This document shows positions 40,849-53,388 of a stretch of DNA of 64,000 bases, one piece after another. The stretch lies in assembly GCA_022925895.1 (NCBI GenBank), contig JAKSYS010000142.1, positions 1-64,000 of the forward strand. The letters run 5' to 3'. Positions within the stretch are counted from its first letter, which is position 1. Each line of letters opens with the position of its first letter. Position numbers and translations under genes: made by a program. A model generated the notes under the pieces. That model saw nothing but the letters and a program-made list of their open reading frames with translations. It was not told the DNA's origin and ran no database searches. This DNA is from Fragilaria crotonensis. Taxonomy: Eukaryota; Bacillariophyta; Fragilariophyceae; Fragilariales; Fragilariaceae.

Positions 40849-42938
40849 GACATTATGCACAGGGTACAGGTTCCTGAACGGCGCCAGACTGAGGTTCATA
40901 CGTTCAAACAGTCTTAAAAACCCATCAGCCAAACTGCCACCACACTTGTAGGTCAAGTTATGCTACGATCAAGATGCATACTTCCATGAAGATTTTTCAG
41001 AAGGTAACATGCCAGAATTACCTCAACTCAAGATAGGAATTGGACTAATAGGTTGAAATAAATGTCATTTAGTAGGAGGTCTTTGGCGCATTGACCCAGA
41101 TTTTGGATCGCCTTCTTGCTTGACTACTACTACTACACAAGATTGTACTTGCTGCATTCATCCAACTAATTGCATACAACTTTGCACCTCGACCAAAACC
41201 AATTGCACTAAAAACAAAAATTGAATCCCACTCAGAAACCAATGAGATGCTTGATGCTGTAGGTCAGCATGGTCAGGATAAAACCACAGAACAGAAGATG
41301 GTGAGACAAATTCTTTCGAACCAAGGTGATTGTAAGACCACAATAACGAGGGAAAGAGTGTCAAAAAAGAATTCAGATTGGGCTGTATTGATGTCAAGTT
41401 AAGGCCTCAGTAGGTAAGTGTAACTCTCTTCATATGAAGAAGGAGCGAGATGTCCACAATTCTCAACATCAGGGAACTGAGTTTACCTTTCATGATGACA
41501 CTTTCAAATACACGAAACATATGAATGTCCGCCCTATGCAAAAATGATCCTTGTCAAAGCACCCATAATTTTTCTGTCAAACGTACGTCATTTGCTAAAA
41601 AACAAGTTTTTGTTGAAAATGCTCGCAGACGCACTCTACTTTTGGGACCAATACTTACATAAACAAAAACAGATTTGATGTGCAAAAACCATTCCTTATG
41701 ATCCCACAAAAACCATTCGTTTTCAAAATTGCAATAGAAACCCACCAGCTGGCAAACAGAAACCAAATTGGGTCACTAAGATTCCTTTTTCTTTCTTCTT
41801 TGATGTCTTAAAACATTTTTCTGTGAGGGGGGCTGATTGTATAAGGTAGATATGAACAAAATCTTCTTAACGTGCTGCCGTGTTACTCCGAGTAGTTCGC
41901 AATATGGATACATGCTGCATTCACACTGACAAATCTCTTGTTTTGTCATCATTCTTGTTGACTGTCCAGACACCAGACAAATGTCAATGGGATCAGCATT
42001 GCTTCTGCATGTATGGAAGCAAGACACGTGACGACAGCAGAGGATGAACTATGACAAGTTTGCAAGAAGGCATCAAACTTGTCCACCAAATGGAATTAGC
42101 AACGGGCAGCCAGAATTGACATTTAAAGAAATACTGTGTTGCCGCCGTACTAAGTACCGACTACTGGTGGGTTACTACTCCTCAACCAACACAAATGATC
42201 ACCACTCTTGGTGTGATGGCAGCCACCATGGATTAAGGTATTGTCAGTCTGTCATGATATGGTTCAAAGACGGGGCTGAAAAAGGTTTCAATTGACCACA
42301 TCCCTTCCATACCAAGTGGCAGAGGACCTTATGGAGGACATTCTCCATAGAGACAGGTGTATTCATTTTGCAACCAATTATTACTAAATAGTTGTAAGTT
42401 GAATTGACTGTGTTGAATGATGAGTGAGCCCCTGGATCTCTGAATAACAACGACCTGCCATTCCGATCCATACAGAGTTGCTTTGCTTTGACACTGACAC
42501 CAACATCTGGCTGCGATCCTGGGCAGGCTGCTCTACCTTAGAAACCATTAAAGAAATTGGTATAGTCCCTTGGATATCCGGAAATCGATACACATGTGCT
42601 GACACAGCTTTTTAATTGGAAACCGTCATTTGCCGGACCGTGGAGTAACGGAGAATTCCAAAATGTCCTGTATCACACTGTCGTAGACTGCTCCCACAAC
42701 AGTTAGAAAAATCGAAGTCAAGAAGCGCAGGTCTATCATAACGACAGTAGACCGTACGAGTACTCCTATACCGTACACCAAGTGCACAATCAATCTAGGA
42801 GAAAGAAGTATATTCATATATACATATGAATATATATGTAGGTGTGTCTTGAAGATGTTTCTCGCGTTTCGCATGGTAGTCGAACCATATACTCTATACT
42901 GATCGAGTCTGGAGTTGAGCATATCAAACATATCAACC
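40849..42938. other. Gene-poor region, no gene supported
   Basis: About 2.1 kb without recognisable coding sequence. Both strands have only short frames with unremarkable composition. A run of ATATATGTATATGAATATATA-like sequence lies at 42808-42840, some 100 bp before the next gene. A decayed transposon is possible, but nothing specific supports it. Confidence 0.4.
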
Positions 42939-44426
42939 ATGCACCAAAGACAGAAACAAGAAACACCGAATAGTGGTGCGTCGTCGTTGTCCACACCATC
43001 GACCAACTCGGATGGTTACTCCAAAACGTTGAAACATGGGAGGTCGAAGAATTGGAAACCATTTGTTGTTCCATTGGTATTGACAATTGTAGTTGTGGTG
43101 ACGATTGTTTGGAGTGGAAGGACGTCGCCACCGAATGGTAGTACACCAAAATTGTTGCGACGACAAGTACAACTGCAAGGTCTCACAGGTGCATCCAAGA
43201 ACAATCAAGATGGAGAAGACTCAACTCCTCCTGGCATTTGCATTAACAATTTGGAGGATATGCCAAAGCATTGGCGGCCGTTGCCGGGTCTCTACGAAGA
43301 TTCCGGCAAACCGTGGAGTCCACAAGAACAGGCATTGGCCGACGAGGCCGTCGAAAAGGGTTTGGATGAATTGGTCAACTTTTATCTGCACAACATGACT
43401 GAGCATCGGATTCAAAAGTTACGAAATGATGCTGTCAATTCGTTAATTGATGAAGCCTACGCATCCGGTAGTATGCCATCCTATCACGAAAAGGCATTGC
43501 GAGCCGCGGCACGAGTGCTCAAAATCAATGCAGCGCGATTCGCATCCAAGAACAACCACAAGTATAAGGGATGTCACAAGACGTATGAACAACTCAAATA
43601 TGTTGGATACGGACAGTATTTGGTGAACAACCTACCCGATGATGAGGAACTTAAAGCGTTTCAAATTGCATTAACGGAAAACGTCAACGCCATGATTCAA
43701 GATTGCGAAACACTTGACGAGCTTCTGGGCCTGGGTGATTTGAGTGAAATATTCAAGAACAAGCATGCCCATGCCGATCCTGTGTTTGATTGGACACTCA
43801 AGGCAATTGCAGTGACCGACTGTTTGACGGTACCAAATTTGAAATTGCCCGAGGGAACAGAAGAATTCATTGCCAATGTGTGGAACTACTTGGCCAACTA
43901 TGATATGCCCTACGCGCGTCGCCAACACAAACACTATGATGATTACACCACACGCAATACGGCGTGGTTGGCCACACATGTGGCGTACATTCCAAGTGGA
44001 TATGGCCGTCACAAACAGCTCGTTGAGGATGCGCCCTACCTGTACAAGTACATTCGAGAGAATTTCTACTATGCGCTTGAATATGGCATGTTGGATTTGT
44101 TCTGTGAATTTGTCGATTTGGCGCGGCAATATGGTTGCACGGAAGACAACGATTATCAAGTGCGACATGGCACTCGGTACATTCTGTCGTTGTACGTGAA
44201 AGGTGGGCACTCTTGGATGAACTATCGTGAAGACGGGCAAGAAGAGGATGAAAGTATTGACGACTATGATTTGATTCACAAGCCCTGGACTGCTATTTCG
44301 GGTGTCATTCGACGGAAGTTTGAGCCGATTGTGCCAGGGTCGTATGGGCATGCCTTTCAACAAGCTTTGGAAAAAGCTGCCAAAAAAGGAGATAAGCATA
44401 AGCATAGGACGAAAGATAAGCATTAA
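42939..44426 (+). CDS. Type II membrane protein, paralogue 2
   Basis: Intact, intronless, 495 residues. I choose ATG 42939 (MHQRQKQETPN), since the upstream extension lacks an ATG. The design is that of the 32710 gene: a basic tail (KTLKHGRSKNWK), a membrane helix at about 47-65 (VVPLVLTIVVVVTIVW), CINNLEDMPKHWRPLPGL, GKPWSPQEQALADEAVEKGL and the conserved core PEGTEEFIANVWNYLANYDM, KHYDDYTTRNTAWLAT, GYGRHKQL and YIRENFYYALEYGMLDLFCE. The two differ mostly in the tail, the stem after the helix and a middle stretch around residues 190-270. It ends in a Lys/His-rich KAAKKGDKHKHRTKDKH. Nucleotide identity is high in the core, so the pair is a fairly recent duplication, or conversion keeps the core alike. 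Function unknown; a Golgi-type luminal enzyme is possible. Confidence 0.85.
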   Translation: MHQRQKQETPNSGASSLSTPSTNSDGYSKTLKHGRSKNWKPFVVPLVLTIVVVVTIVWSGRTSPPNGSTPKLLRRQVQLQGLTGASKNNQDGEDSTPPGICINNLEDMPKHWRPLPGLYEDSGKPWSPQEQALADEAVEKGLDELVNFYLHNMTEHRIQKLRNDAVNSLIDEAYASGSMPSYHEKALRAAARVLKINAARFASKNNHKYKGCHKTYEQLKYVGYGQYLVNNLPDDEELKAFQIALTENVNAMIQDCETLDELLGLGDLSEIFKNKHAHADPVFDWTLKAIAVTDCLTVPNLKLPEGTEEFIANVWNYLANYDMPYARRQHKHYDDYTTRNTAWLATHVAYIPSGYGRHKQLVEDAPYLYKYIRENFYYALEYGMLDLFCEFVDLARQYGCTEDNDYQVRHGTRYILSLYVKGGHSWMNYREDGQEEDESIDDYDLIHKPWTAISGVIRRKFEPIVPGSYGHAFQQALEKAAKKGDKHKHRTKDKH

Positions 44427-45012
44427 AGACCAGCGTTGTGCTTTACCAAGCTTTGTCACATTGTATGATGCTCATCATCGTTACCACAGTTGGCAGCCTT
44501 GACTGTGGTAGGGGCTATTGACTGGCATATGCTGTACTCCGAGTACCCGGTAGTACTTCAGTGGAGTCATGTGTTCGGAGCAACAGGGGATCGCGGCATT
44601 GTCCATGATAGAGCAATGACGGCTTTTTCATAACAATTGCAAGTTTGGTTACAACAACGAGAGGTGCAGTAGGCCCGGTAGTCTTCCGAATCAACCTTTC
44701 CTCCAGTTTCCAACTAGGCCAATGGCGTACAGTCGATAGATTACGGAAAGATTATATTCGCAAGAAAGCGTACACAAACAGCACTTAGTGTTTAAAGCAA
44801 AGACACCTCGATTAGCGTCGGCATCTTTGATCAGTCCTTGGCATTACCTTAGGACTGTCGTACGGGCCGAATCCAACAAAAACACAGTTTCTATAAATGG
44901 ATGCGGTCCGTCAATCCCAATGACGCACAAAACCCTTCCACGAACGGAGCGACATAATTAAAAACCCATTGAGAATCCCCTTCTCTCTCTCGTAGATTAG
45001 CAATGGAATCAT
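44427..45012. other. Convergent spacer, no gene seen
   Basis: Lies between paralogue 2 (plus) and the small membrane protein (minus). No structure noted. Confidence 0.5.
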
Positions 45013-45435
45013 TTAATCTTCTTTCCTTCGCGAGGCAAGTCGGGCCGAACGTCGACCACTGGGTGTTTCTATAATTCCCAATGCGTCAGTCCCTTTCTTG
45101 CCCTTCCGAGGAGGCGTTTTGTGGCTCGCTGCTTCTCCCTTGGATTTCTTGTCCTCTGGAAGCGGTGCAGTTGTCATCTTGGATAATCCCAATACAAGGA
45201 GGAATCCGAGCAACGCAATCTATAAAAAGTGTAGACAGAGAAAATGACGAGGATGAGAGCAATCGTAAAATGATGACATTCTCGCAAAGTGACACTTCTC
45301 CGAGAGTATCAGTTGAAATTCAATCATATCGTGATTGTTACTCACAACAACTACAATAGGAAGCTGCAATTTAGAGGGGATAGCATCAAACATGGCGGCA
45401 GGCGTGTAATCGACGGCGGTAGAAGTATTGTCCAT
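45013..45435 (-). CDS. Small single-pass membrane protein, two exons
   Basis: Exon 1 (45435-45346) starts at the first in-frame ATG (MDNTSTAVDYTPAAMFDAI) and ends LPIVVV at a GTGAGT donor; exon 2 (45219-45013) follows a TTTTTATAG acceptor, phase 0. The 126-bp intron splits the membrane helix, which then reads LPIVVVIALLGFLLVLGL. The C-terminal 50 residues are basic (SHKTPPRKGKKG, SGRRSARLASRRKED). The protein has 98 residues. The frame extends upstream of the ATG to about 45690, so a longer N-terminus or another exon cannot be excluded. I do not recognise the family. The correct splice phase and helix restored by splicing argue for a real gene. Confidence 0.6.
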
Positions 45436-47491
45436 TGTCAGTGTGGAGTGAAGCAACACAACAGGGCGCGGTAAGGCACGCTTGCGGATAAACGGTTTCA
45501 CTGCAGGCGTTTTATTTCCGTGTTGGAATCTCGTCGTTTCGACGTGCAGTCCCAGCCGTTCGAGAAGTCGAGAATAGGACGCCGTTTCTTTCACAAACAA
45601 ACCGTCGACACAACTGCCACACCAAAGGGAAGTCCTGACGTCATGATTTCTGGAGAGCGCATTTAGGCTGACGTCACCGTCTAGTAACAAGTAATATACC
45701 GGTATTTTTTCACTCCGTACGATTGTACTCGAAGAAATTGTACAGTAGTCTCGTAGAAATCTGTACTACAGTACTAAAGCACCATGTTTGTGGCTTATTA
45801 TTTATTATGCAGTGTCTGTGCTCTGAGTGGAATAACGGCAAGCGGTTGTCCTCCAGTTCAGTCAGATTTCTGTTAATGCTAATCTGATAGATGTCAGTGA
45901 ACTTTCAGCTATGATTTTTTGTCAGAGAAGAAAAACAGGTGTGGCAATTTGCTCTCCTGTTGATTTTTTGGGCCTCCAGTGGCTGCAGGCTTTGACTACC
46001 CACTAGCACCTAGAGACCATTCGGGAATTGACTTGTGTCGATCAAGCCAGCCTAGCATTAGCCGTCTGTTGGGCTCTGATATTGTATGTGATGATGTATT
46101 CATTCTTAACACAAGAGTCCATAATGGTCAACTGAATTTTTCAAAGTCCCCATAACTTGTCTTGACAAATTCTTGAAATGATGCCGATGAAAAAAGCATT
46201 TTGTTGTTGTTGTTCCTTTTGCTTGGGTGGCAGAGAAACGACATACTAGAAGAAACTTGTTTGCTATTCTCATTGTTGACAAACTTCTCACTGAATGCAG
46301 TGGTATTGTACCAACAGGAAAAATTCAAGCAATTCATTGAAGAAGTAGTACCAAGTAAATTAAAGAGAAGAAGGTGTTCTATGAACTGGCAGACATGAAA
46401 ATATGGCTCATAAACAAAAGTGATTCACCAAATCCAAACCCAAATTGTCTCTAGTAATGCTTTCTTGCTGTTACAAGCAGCTGTGACAAAGGATAGAACA
46501 AGCTGAAGACAGTAATTCACCACATGACTGCCCTTTTTTGAACAGCAACAACAACAAGAATAATGAGGGACATGATGATCTGGCAGCAAGGAATGCTGGT
46601 AACATTGAATTGGCAAATACTGAATTCAGGATGAAAGATTAGTTTGAATATACTGGTACTGTCCTCATAGAAGTACCTTACTTGGCATACATCCATAGAA
46701 GTATGCCATGGTAGCTTGTCCTCCTACTACTGGTATGGTGTGACAGTATAAGGATGATGGCATACATCAACAAGGTCATGCTAGATGACATCTAGTATGA
46801 AGAATGTGGTGTGCGCTACTAGGCTGGCCCCCATTTGTTCATCACGCCAGACAGCAAATTAATTCATGATGACATTTTGCCACCTTGAATAAATGGTACT
46901 TCCACCAACCAGCCATGATTGGCTTGAGATTTCACAAGTTGCTATTGGCCGCAGCAAGTTCTTACTATCACCAGACTAGCAAATGTATGGTGCATGTATA
47001 TTCATCACATCTACCACATCACTTTTGGTTATTCCTTTAATCCAAATTTCAGACCAATTCCATCAGGCCTTGGACTTGTCACCTTTGCCGCTTGTTGTGA
47101 TGGTGCTGATTAAGTTTGTGTTGTGGTGGCGGGTCGTCCTCTTGGCCATGACACTGAATTTCTGCTTGATAAAAAGTCAAAGACACCAGAGGAAGGTCGT
47201 GATTAAACCAATTTAATTGTTTGGTTTAAAGTTATTCAACAACTCTTTATTGCATTGTTCTGCATCACCTTTAGATGGATTTCTGAATCCTTTGCGCTGT
47301 TCGCAACATGCTGACAGCATTGTAATCATTGGAAGAGAGTTAGCTAGCTTCTTGGGTGGTATTGATCCACCGTTTTTAGTACAGTGCATTGTGCGTGCTT
47401 TGTTGTTGTCATCTCCTTCAGTTCTAACAATGCATGACTCTGGGATTGATGATGATCATTGCCCCCAATGATTTTCAGTTTTGATGCTAGA
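45436..47491. other. Gene-poor, AT-richer region
   Basis: No gene supported. Frames such as 46983-47216 and 47217-47471 (plus) are open, the second with IIGRELASFLGGIDPPFLVQ, but I cannot link them to a family. The stretch 45750-47490 has a different feel from neighbours, with more TTG/CAA-rich sequence, and could be an old insertion. The LINE has inserted into its right end. Confidence 0.4.
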
Positions 47492-47505
47492 CGAACCAAG
47501 AAGTA
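47492..47505. repeat. LINE target-site duplication, left copy
   Basis: CGAACCAAGAAGTA, identical to 56475-56488. It directly precedes the (TA)n tail of the minus-strand LINE. Confidence 0.85.
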
Positions 47506-47518
47506 TATATATATATAT
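47506..47518 (-). repeat. (TA)n 3' tail of the LINE
   Basis: Six TA units directly beside the left target duplication. On the element strand this is the 3' end, where LINEs carry A-rich or short tandem tails. Confidence 0.75.
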
Positions 47519-47545
47519 GTAACCTAATTATAGGGTTGTCACCGT

Positions 47546-47567
47546 GTACTGGCCGGTAGGCCAGTAC
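47546..47567. other. 3' UTR hairpin of the LINE
   Basis: GTACTGGCC-GGTA-GGCCAGTAC: a perfect 9-bp stem with a 4-nt loop, 28 bases upstream of the (TA)n tail on the element strand. Several LINE families use a 3' stem-loop for recognition by their reverse transcriptase; that role here is inferred. Confidence 0.7.
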
Positions 47568-47651
47568 CGTGTACCCACACCCGGCGGCGAACCGCGGGAT
47601 GATTTAATTAAACTATGAACTATACATAGACCGCATACAAGCATGCATCAA

Positions 47652-50600
47652 TCATGACAACTTACTTGGAAAAAAGGATGTCAATAGAGATTGTTGAGAT
47701 CCTTCACGCGAATATGCCTCCATAGATTGCTTCACTACTCGTAGCCATCGTCGGCGATTCGATGCGGATCCAGAAAGTAGTTTTTCCAGCGAACCTGAAC
47801 AGTAGTGCTGATCGTGAAGGGGAAGAAGATGTGGCTTACTGTGGTAATATTTGATCTCCGCAATATCACTGTCACGAATTGCCCGGACGTTGTCATCGTC
47901 CTTGTTGTGGAGAGCGGAATTCCTCGAAAGCCAAACGCTTCTGGTAAATACGTGTGTCGCGTGTATGATGGATCTCATGCGAAAGTCTCTCTAGCGGTAT
48001 CCAATTTCGGGTTGGTATAAATCATGAGCAGCAGCCTCGCGCCATGAGGTACTGAAGAAACCTCGAAGAGCGTTACCCCACCCAATACCGGCTTGATCGC
48101 GAATTGCATCTTGGAGAGAGGATTGAAACACAGGGTCATATTCCGTAAGGCGAGGGGCAAATGGGACAGAGTCTTCGTGTTCAAGCCAGTGGAGGAGACC
48201 TGCTGCAATGACATACCTTACAGGATGAATGTCCTTAGAGCAAATATCGGCCTTCAGTGTCTTGACATGCAGAGAACGTTGTGGACAAGATGGACATTTC
48301 AGCAGATGATCCGTTGTCTCCTCAGAAACTTTACAGCATGGACACAAACTCAGCAGCGGATCTTTGACGGTTGCTTGCTTGAAGCGTCGCGTGCCGACCG
48401 GTAATTGCTCATGGACGAACTTCGTGCGAGTTATTTGTTGGCGTATTGGAAGACGACGATAATGTGTACCAAACGCCTGAACGTCGATTGTGTTCCACAC
48501 TGCGTCAGACCACTTCTTCTTTTCCTGCAAGTATCGTCGGAGGTGGTAGCCGTTGACATGATACCGTATGGTGTCGTCAAACTGACCTGTAAGACGCTGA
48601 TTGTTGATGGATATGGAGCATTGTTGAGTATGGACGTGATCGCAAAAGGGCGAGATTTCAGGGAACCACTTGTGCGATACCCTGTCGCGAGGGAATCAGC
48701 TGCTATGTTCAATGATACTGGCACTGAGAAGGTCCTGGTGCTCCGGGAGTCTTGATGGCCTTTTATCCAGCGATACTTAAAGTTGCTTTTGATAGATGCG
48801 AGATGTATCCGAATGACGGAGATAAGGTCTGCGTCGTTAGGCATACGCCGCGAGGGGTGACGCGTCGCGTAACGTCGGACTCTCGAAATGGCCGCTTTGC
48901 TGTCGCAAAGCCAAGTAAATCTGCATTTATGTCGAATGCCCCAGAACTTAGATAAATGGTCAAGAAAAAGCAACGCGGATGCGTAACCAGAAAGTTCACA
49001 TCGCGTAGAGGAAGCTGTCTCAAATGGACCATCGACTGGTCCTGCGCACCGAAATAAGACAGTTGGGCCATCGGAAATAACCCAGCCATAAGTCCCCTGC
49101 GTTTTCAACAAGCCACCATCGGTTGCGACGTAGAGTCGTCTTTTGGACCGAAATGATTTCCACACTCGAAGGTCAGTGGATGTCTGCTCGATACCATCCA
49201 ACATTCTGCGACTATGTTGTGATAGACTCGACAGGTAATCCATGAGGTCGGCAAAAGCGATTGGTGGCAATCGATCTGCAGGTGGAGCACGTGGGGGATC
49301 CTTGTAGGGAGCGGTCTTCCAGTAGGGAACGTATCGAAGGTATGATGACTTGATGTACCGTTTCCATAATCGAATTTGATGTTTGGAAGGTGACTGTTGC
49401 CGTGGCCATAAAAGACTCGCAGTGAATCCTCAGGTCGTTGGCCATCCAGTAGCAATAGGTTGACAGCCTTTGATTCGATCGGTCGGTTATGTCCGCAAGG
49501 GTCGTGACTTGGAGAAAAAGCCTGACAAGGTTGATATCTTTTGTTGTGCAGGAGAGTACCGTCGAAGATGAATGTCTTGCATAATATATTCGTCATTAGC
49601 GCCGCGAAGTTGAATCGTATGTACGTCGCTCACAACGACCGACATGTTGTGTAGCGATAGAAATTGACGCAGGGATAGGATCCAAGTCGGAGTCAGATAC
49701 GAAATATGGATGTTTGGGAACTGGAGCAGGTCCTGACCAATGCCGGCTTCAATTTGTAGATATTGAAGATTGAGCCTGAGGAGCTTTCCCGTTTCAGAGT
49801 TGCTATATATAGCGTCTCGAAAGAATTTCAGCGATTCGATTCCCACTTCCGTGCGCAAGTCGTAGAGATCAAGGCCACCCAGTTCGCGAGGACCATGCCT
49901 GATAGATGTTGGGATGGTACTTTGGACGTTGAGCTTTTTTAGGATGGCGGGAATGATGCGAGATTGAACGATGCCAAGCTCCTCTTCATCGACTGCCACT
50001 GCTGCCAATCCATATCGCATGGACGGCACATACGTGGTCCGATGGAAGATGCTTACGTCTGATGCCGATAACCGCGGTGACAGAATACGAGTCGCAAAGG
50101 CATCAGCTTTCTGCTTCAAGTATTTAATGTGGGGTCCGAAATCGCCAAGAGGATTCATCAAAACTCCGAGCATTCGTGTAGATTCGTCCAGTGCGGTTCT
50201 CCTGATGATGGATGCATCCTGCTCGTTAGTCCCCTGATAAACGCGAACGTCTCGATCTGTAGATCTGATGGGGCTAATGACTGGACGACCATTTGTCCAT
50301 TCCCACCTGACTATAAACCAGGAACACTTTGCCAGATTGAGTTTGCCGCCTGAGAGAAATAATAAATGTTCCCACGTTTGTGCAACTTTCTCTAGGCGAG
50401 CAATAAGGTCGTTTAGGTCAGTATCGTCTGACGACGAAGTGAAGCTGAGTGACGTGTCGTCAACGAAAGCATCCGAAAGTCTCTGGTGGGCAATGTCTCC
50501 CGATAGCGATGAGAAATTCACGCGATCCGGTATCAAGCGATCCAACGTTTGAAGCAAAATTACGACGAGAGAGAGCCAAACTGGGTGAAGCGCCACTCCC

Positions 50601-53388
50601 TTGACCCGTCCCAAACAGTGGAGCGAATGCTGTCCCTTGATAGTTGTCCTTGGATATACCGTGGACCGTTTTGACAGTGTATTGCATGAACTGTAACGAA
50701 TCTGCGTGCGTTCGAATGGCGTTACGTGGCATGCCACATTTCCGTGCCGCAAGCATCCCAAGGCCGACAATTATGCGATCGTAACAAGCGGACGCATCAT
50801 TATCAAATCGAGCGTAGTCATGCTTCAAAACCCGACAGAGATCGCTGGATAACTGGGTGAGCATGATGGGATCTATTGCCATACGACCCGGAATAGAGCC
50901 ATGTTGCCCGTCGTGTAGAAGATTCATCGAAAGTGCTCGTCTAACCAACCGGTGTCCCCACTGAAGCTTCAGGAAAAAGTTGAAATCTGCTTCAAATAAA
51001 TGTATTATTCGAAGCCGATTAATACGTGGCCGACCAACGTCCTTTTCAATAAGGACATTTACCGCCTGACTCCACCGAGGAATAGAGATTCCACTGCCAA
51101 TCGAGATGTTCAGGAATTTTACAAAACAGTCCAGTAGAATTGGATGTTGAATTTCAGATTTGTAGAGTCCTAAGTGTCGTCCCGATGGTGAAGTTGATGT
51201 AGCTTCCCTCCATGACTTGAATCCACGTAGGACATCATCATGACTGATGTCAGTCGGAATATAGCCTTTATCACGAATCGATGATGGGATGGTAAATGAT
51301 GCCAGGAACTCCCGAAGAGCTGGGTCATCGTTAGACCATTCGCATGGAGACATACCCTCAAGGATCCGATCAGACGACAGCGATAGACCAGAGAATGTTA
51401 TGGCGTCGTACAAAAGACCGTTGCCCAGTGGTGATTCACTCGCAGCTCGAAAAGATTCTCGGTTGTACTTGAGAAGATGCTTTTCCATTTGATCTCTATC
51501 GATTACCGTCTCCCAAAGGATTTCTGATGGGTCACGGTTTTGAAGAAGGTGATATGCATGAGAGTCAGCATCATCATGGTCTGATGTGGATGATCCAGCA
51601 GGAACCAGAATTTTTGATAGACTGGACACGACAGTTGGTTTCACCGTGCGCCGGATGTCGCTGAATTTGTTACGGATGGTTTCACCATCAATAGTCTTCC
51701 TCACGATAGCCGCTTTTCGTTTTGACTCTGTCATTGTGTCCGGATCGCAGTCGTCTTCATAAGTAGCAAGCAGTTCTTCGTAACATTTGAGACACATCGG
51801 AGTTGCGGCAGATTGGCATTTATAGAATTCAGACGAGGCTTTGTTGAAATGTGCTCGAACCTCTGGTATCGATAGTTCCTCATTGAGGAATGGAAACCGA
51901 AAAGCGCTGTCATGAACTCGAATTTGCTGTTGCCATCGACTGAACGTCGCAGAGTAGTCCTTGTTCTCTGTGACTTCACGTAGTCGAAGTTTCCAGTAGA
52001 TACGAATAAATGCTCTGTTTCGAAGAATTGGGGACCACCGGCATTTTTGGGTGGTTTGCTTAACGCATTCTCAGCCGCCTTCATTGCTCGTCCTTTGTCG
52101 TTATCCCACGCAATTAGTTGAGAGCGAATATCGTCCCGGGACATAGAATGAAAATTGTTATACAGGGTGGTAATTCGATCGACCATTTTGTGTGCCGTAT
52201 AATATTCCATGACTTTATTGTTGTATTTTGTTACCAGTTCAGGATTTCCTGTATGAACAGTCCGCAACTTGTGAGGCATGATTGGCTGGGAACGATGGAA
52301 AAACCCATTGTGAGATCGACGTAAAGACCGCGATGGTCAGACTGTGGACCCTCATTGTAAGCTAAGGTTCCTGATCGTTCCAGGAATTGACGTGCACTCT
52401 TACAGCCAAGGATGAAGTCAATCCGTCGAGATGCTGCTCCAATGTATGTTGATTCCGCTGGATCGTCGGCGTGAAAGTCGAAAAGCGCGCAATGGTCCAT
52501 GAATGCTGCAAAATGTGGATCCGAAGACATCGTCGCGTTGGCGTCCATCATAACCACGATAGCGTGTCCAGACTCTTGAAGACGTACTATTTGGTGTTGG
52601 AGATCGCGGAGGAATAGGCGCCTTGGATTGGGAGACTGTTTCGTTAGTGAACGAAAGTAGTTGTATTCTCGTGCGAATGCGCTTCCAAGTGGTACCGACC
52701 GAATAGACCCTGAGCAGATGCGGTATGCTGTTATCACAGAGAGTTTTTGTTCCTCAGAACCCGACAATGTTACTCCTGACCATCGGCCAAGTCCAGTGGG
52801 GTCGATTATACTTTCACCATGTACTCGGGATACCAGGCTTCCAGCCACCACCGTGACAGTTCCTCCCGCTTGAAAATTCTCCGATGTCGGAATGGGGTCA
52901 ATTGCGTTCGTGGGAAATCCGAACACTGTTTTGTGCTGCCGATGGAACCTGCGTACCACATTGTTGAACTCGTCACGTAGATGATGATGTTGCCAGCAGG
53001 TATTGGTTTCTGCAAGTCCAGCAAGATCCACATGAAGAGCTTGGAGTGCGTTCATGAAGTACCTGTAATCCTCGCCACTTCGGGAGACGCTTAGACCATG
53101 CACGTTTTGAAAGAATAACCGCACTGTTTTCTCTGATTTTTGTATAATGGCGTCGCCATAAGACTTTGTCAAAGCAGGATCTAAGGGATGATGACGAGGT
53201 TTCCGTCCGGGGCGATGGGGAATCGACATAAAATGTCCGATAGGAAGTAGGGGAATGGATGGATCGATGGGCAGGTTGCGATATCTGCGACTTTGATAAG
53301 GCCTGCCATTCTGGTTTGCTGCGACGGAAGATATCCGGTGGCACTCTGCAAGGACTACATGTGATTGGGCGTCTTCAGACGAGCTCAT
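47652..53388 (-). CDS. LINE ORF2: endonuclease, reverse transcriptase, RNase H
   Basis: The product nicks target DNA and copies the element RNA in place. From ATG 53388: an APE endonuclease (53100-52290) with FFQNVHGL, LAETNT, MMDANAT and SDHRGLYVDL; a linker; the reverse transcriptase (51200-50000) with RLRIIHLFEADFN, the motif-A Asp in FDNDASACYDRI, GTGQGSGASP and the motif-C AFVDDTSLSF; RNase H (49140-48640) with TDGG, CELSGYASALL, CDSKAAI and ADSLA, that is all four acidic residues; and a zinc-finger-like CPCC...H..KCPSC (48370-48290). Its reading is interrupted by about six frame changes, for example directly after GTGQGSGASP, so no full protein is made from this copy as sequenced. Confidence 0.85.
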
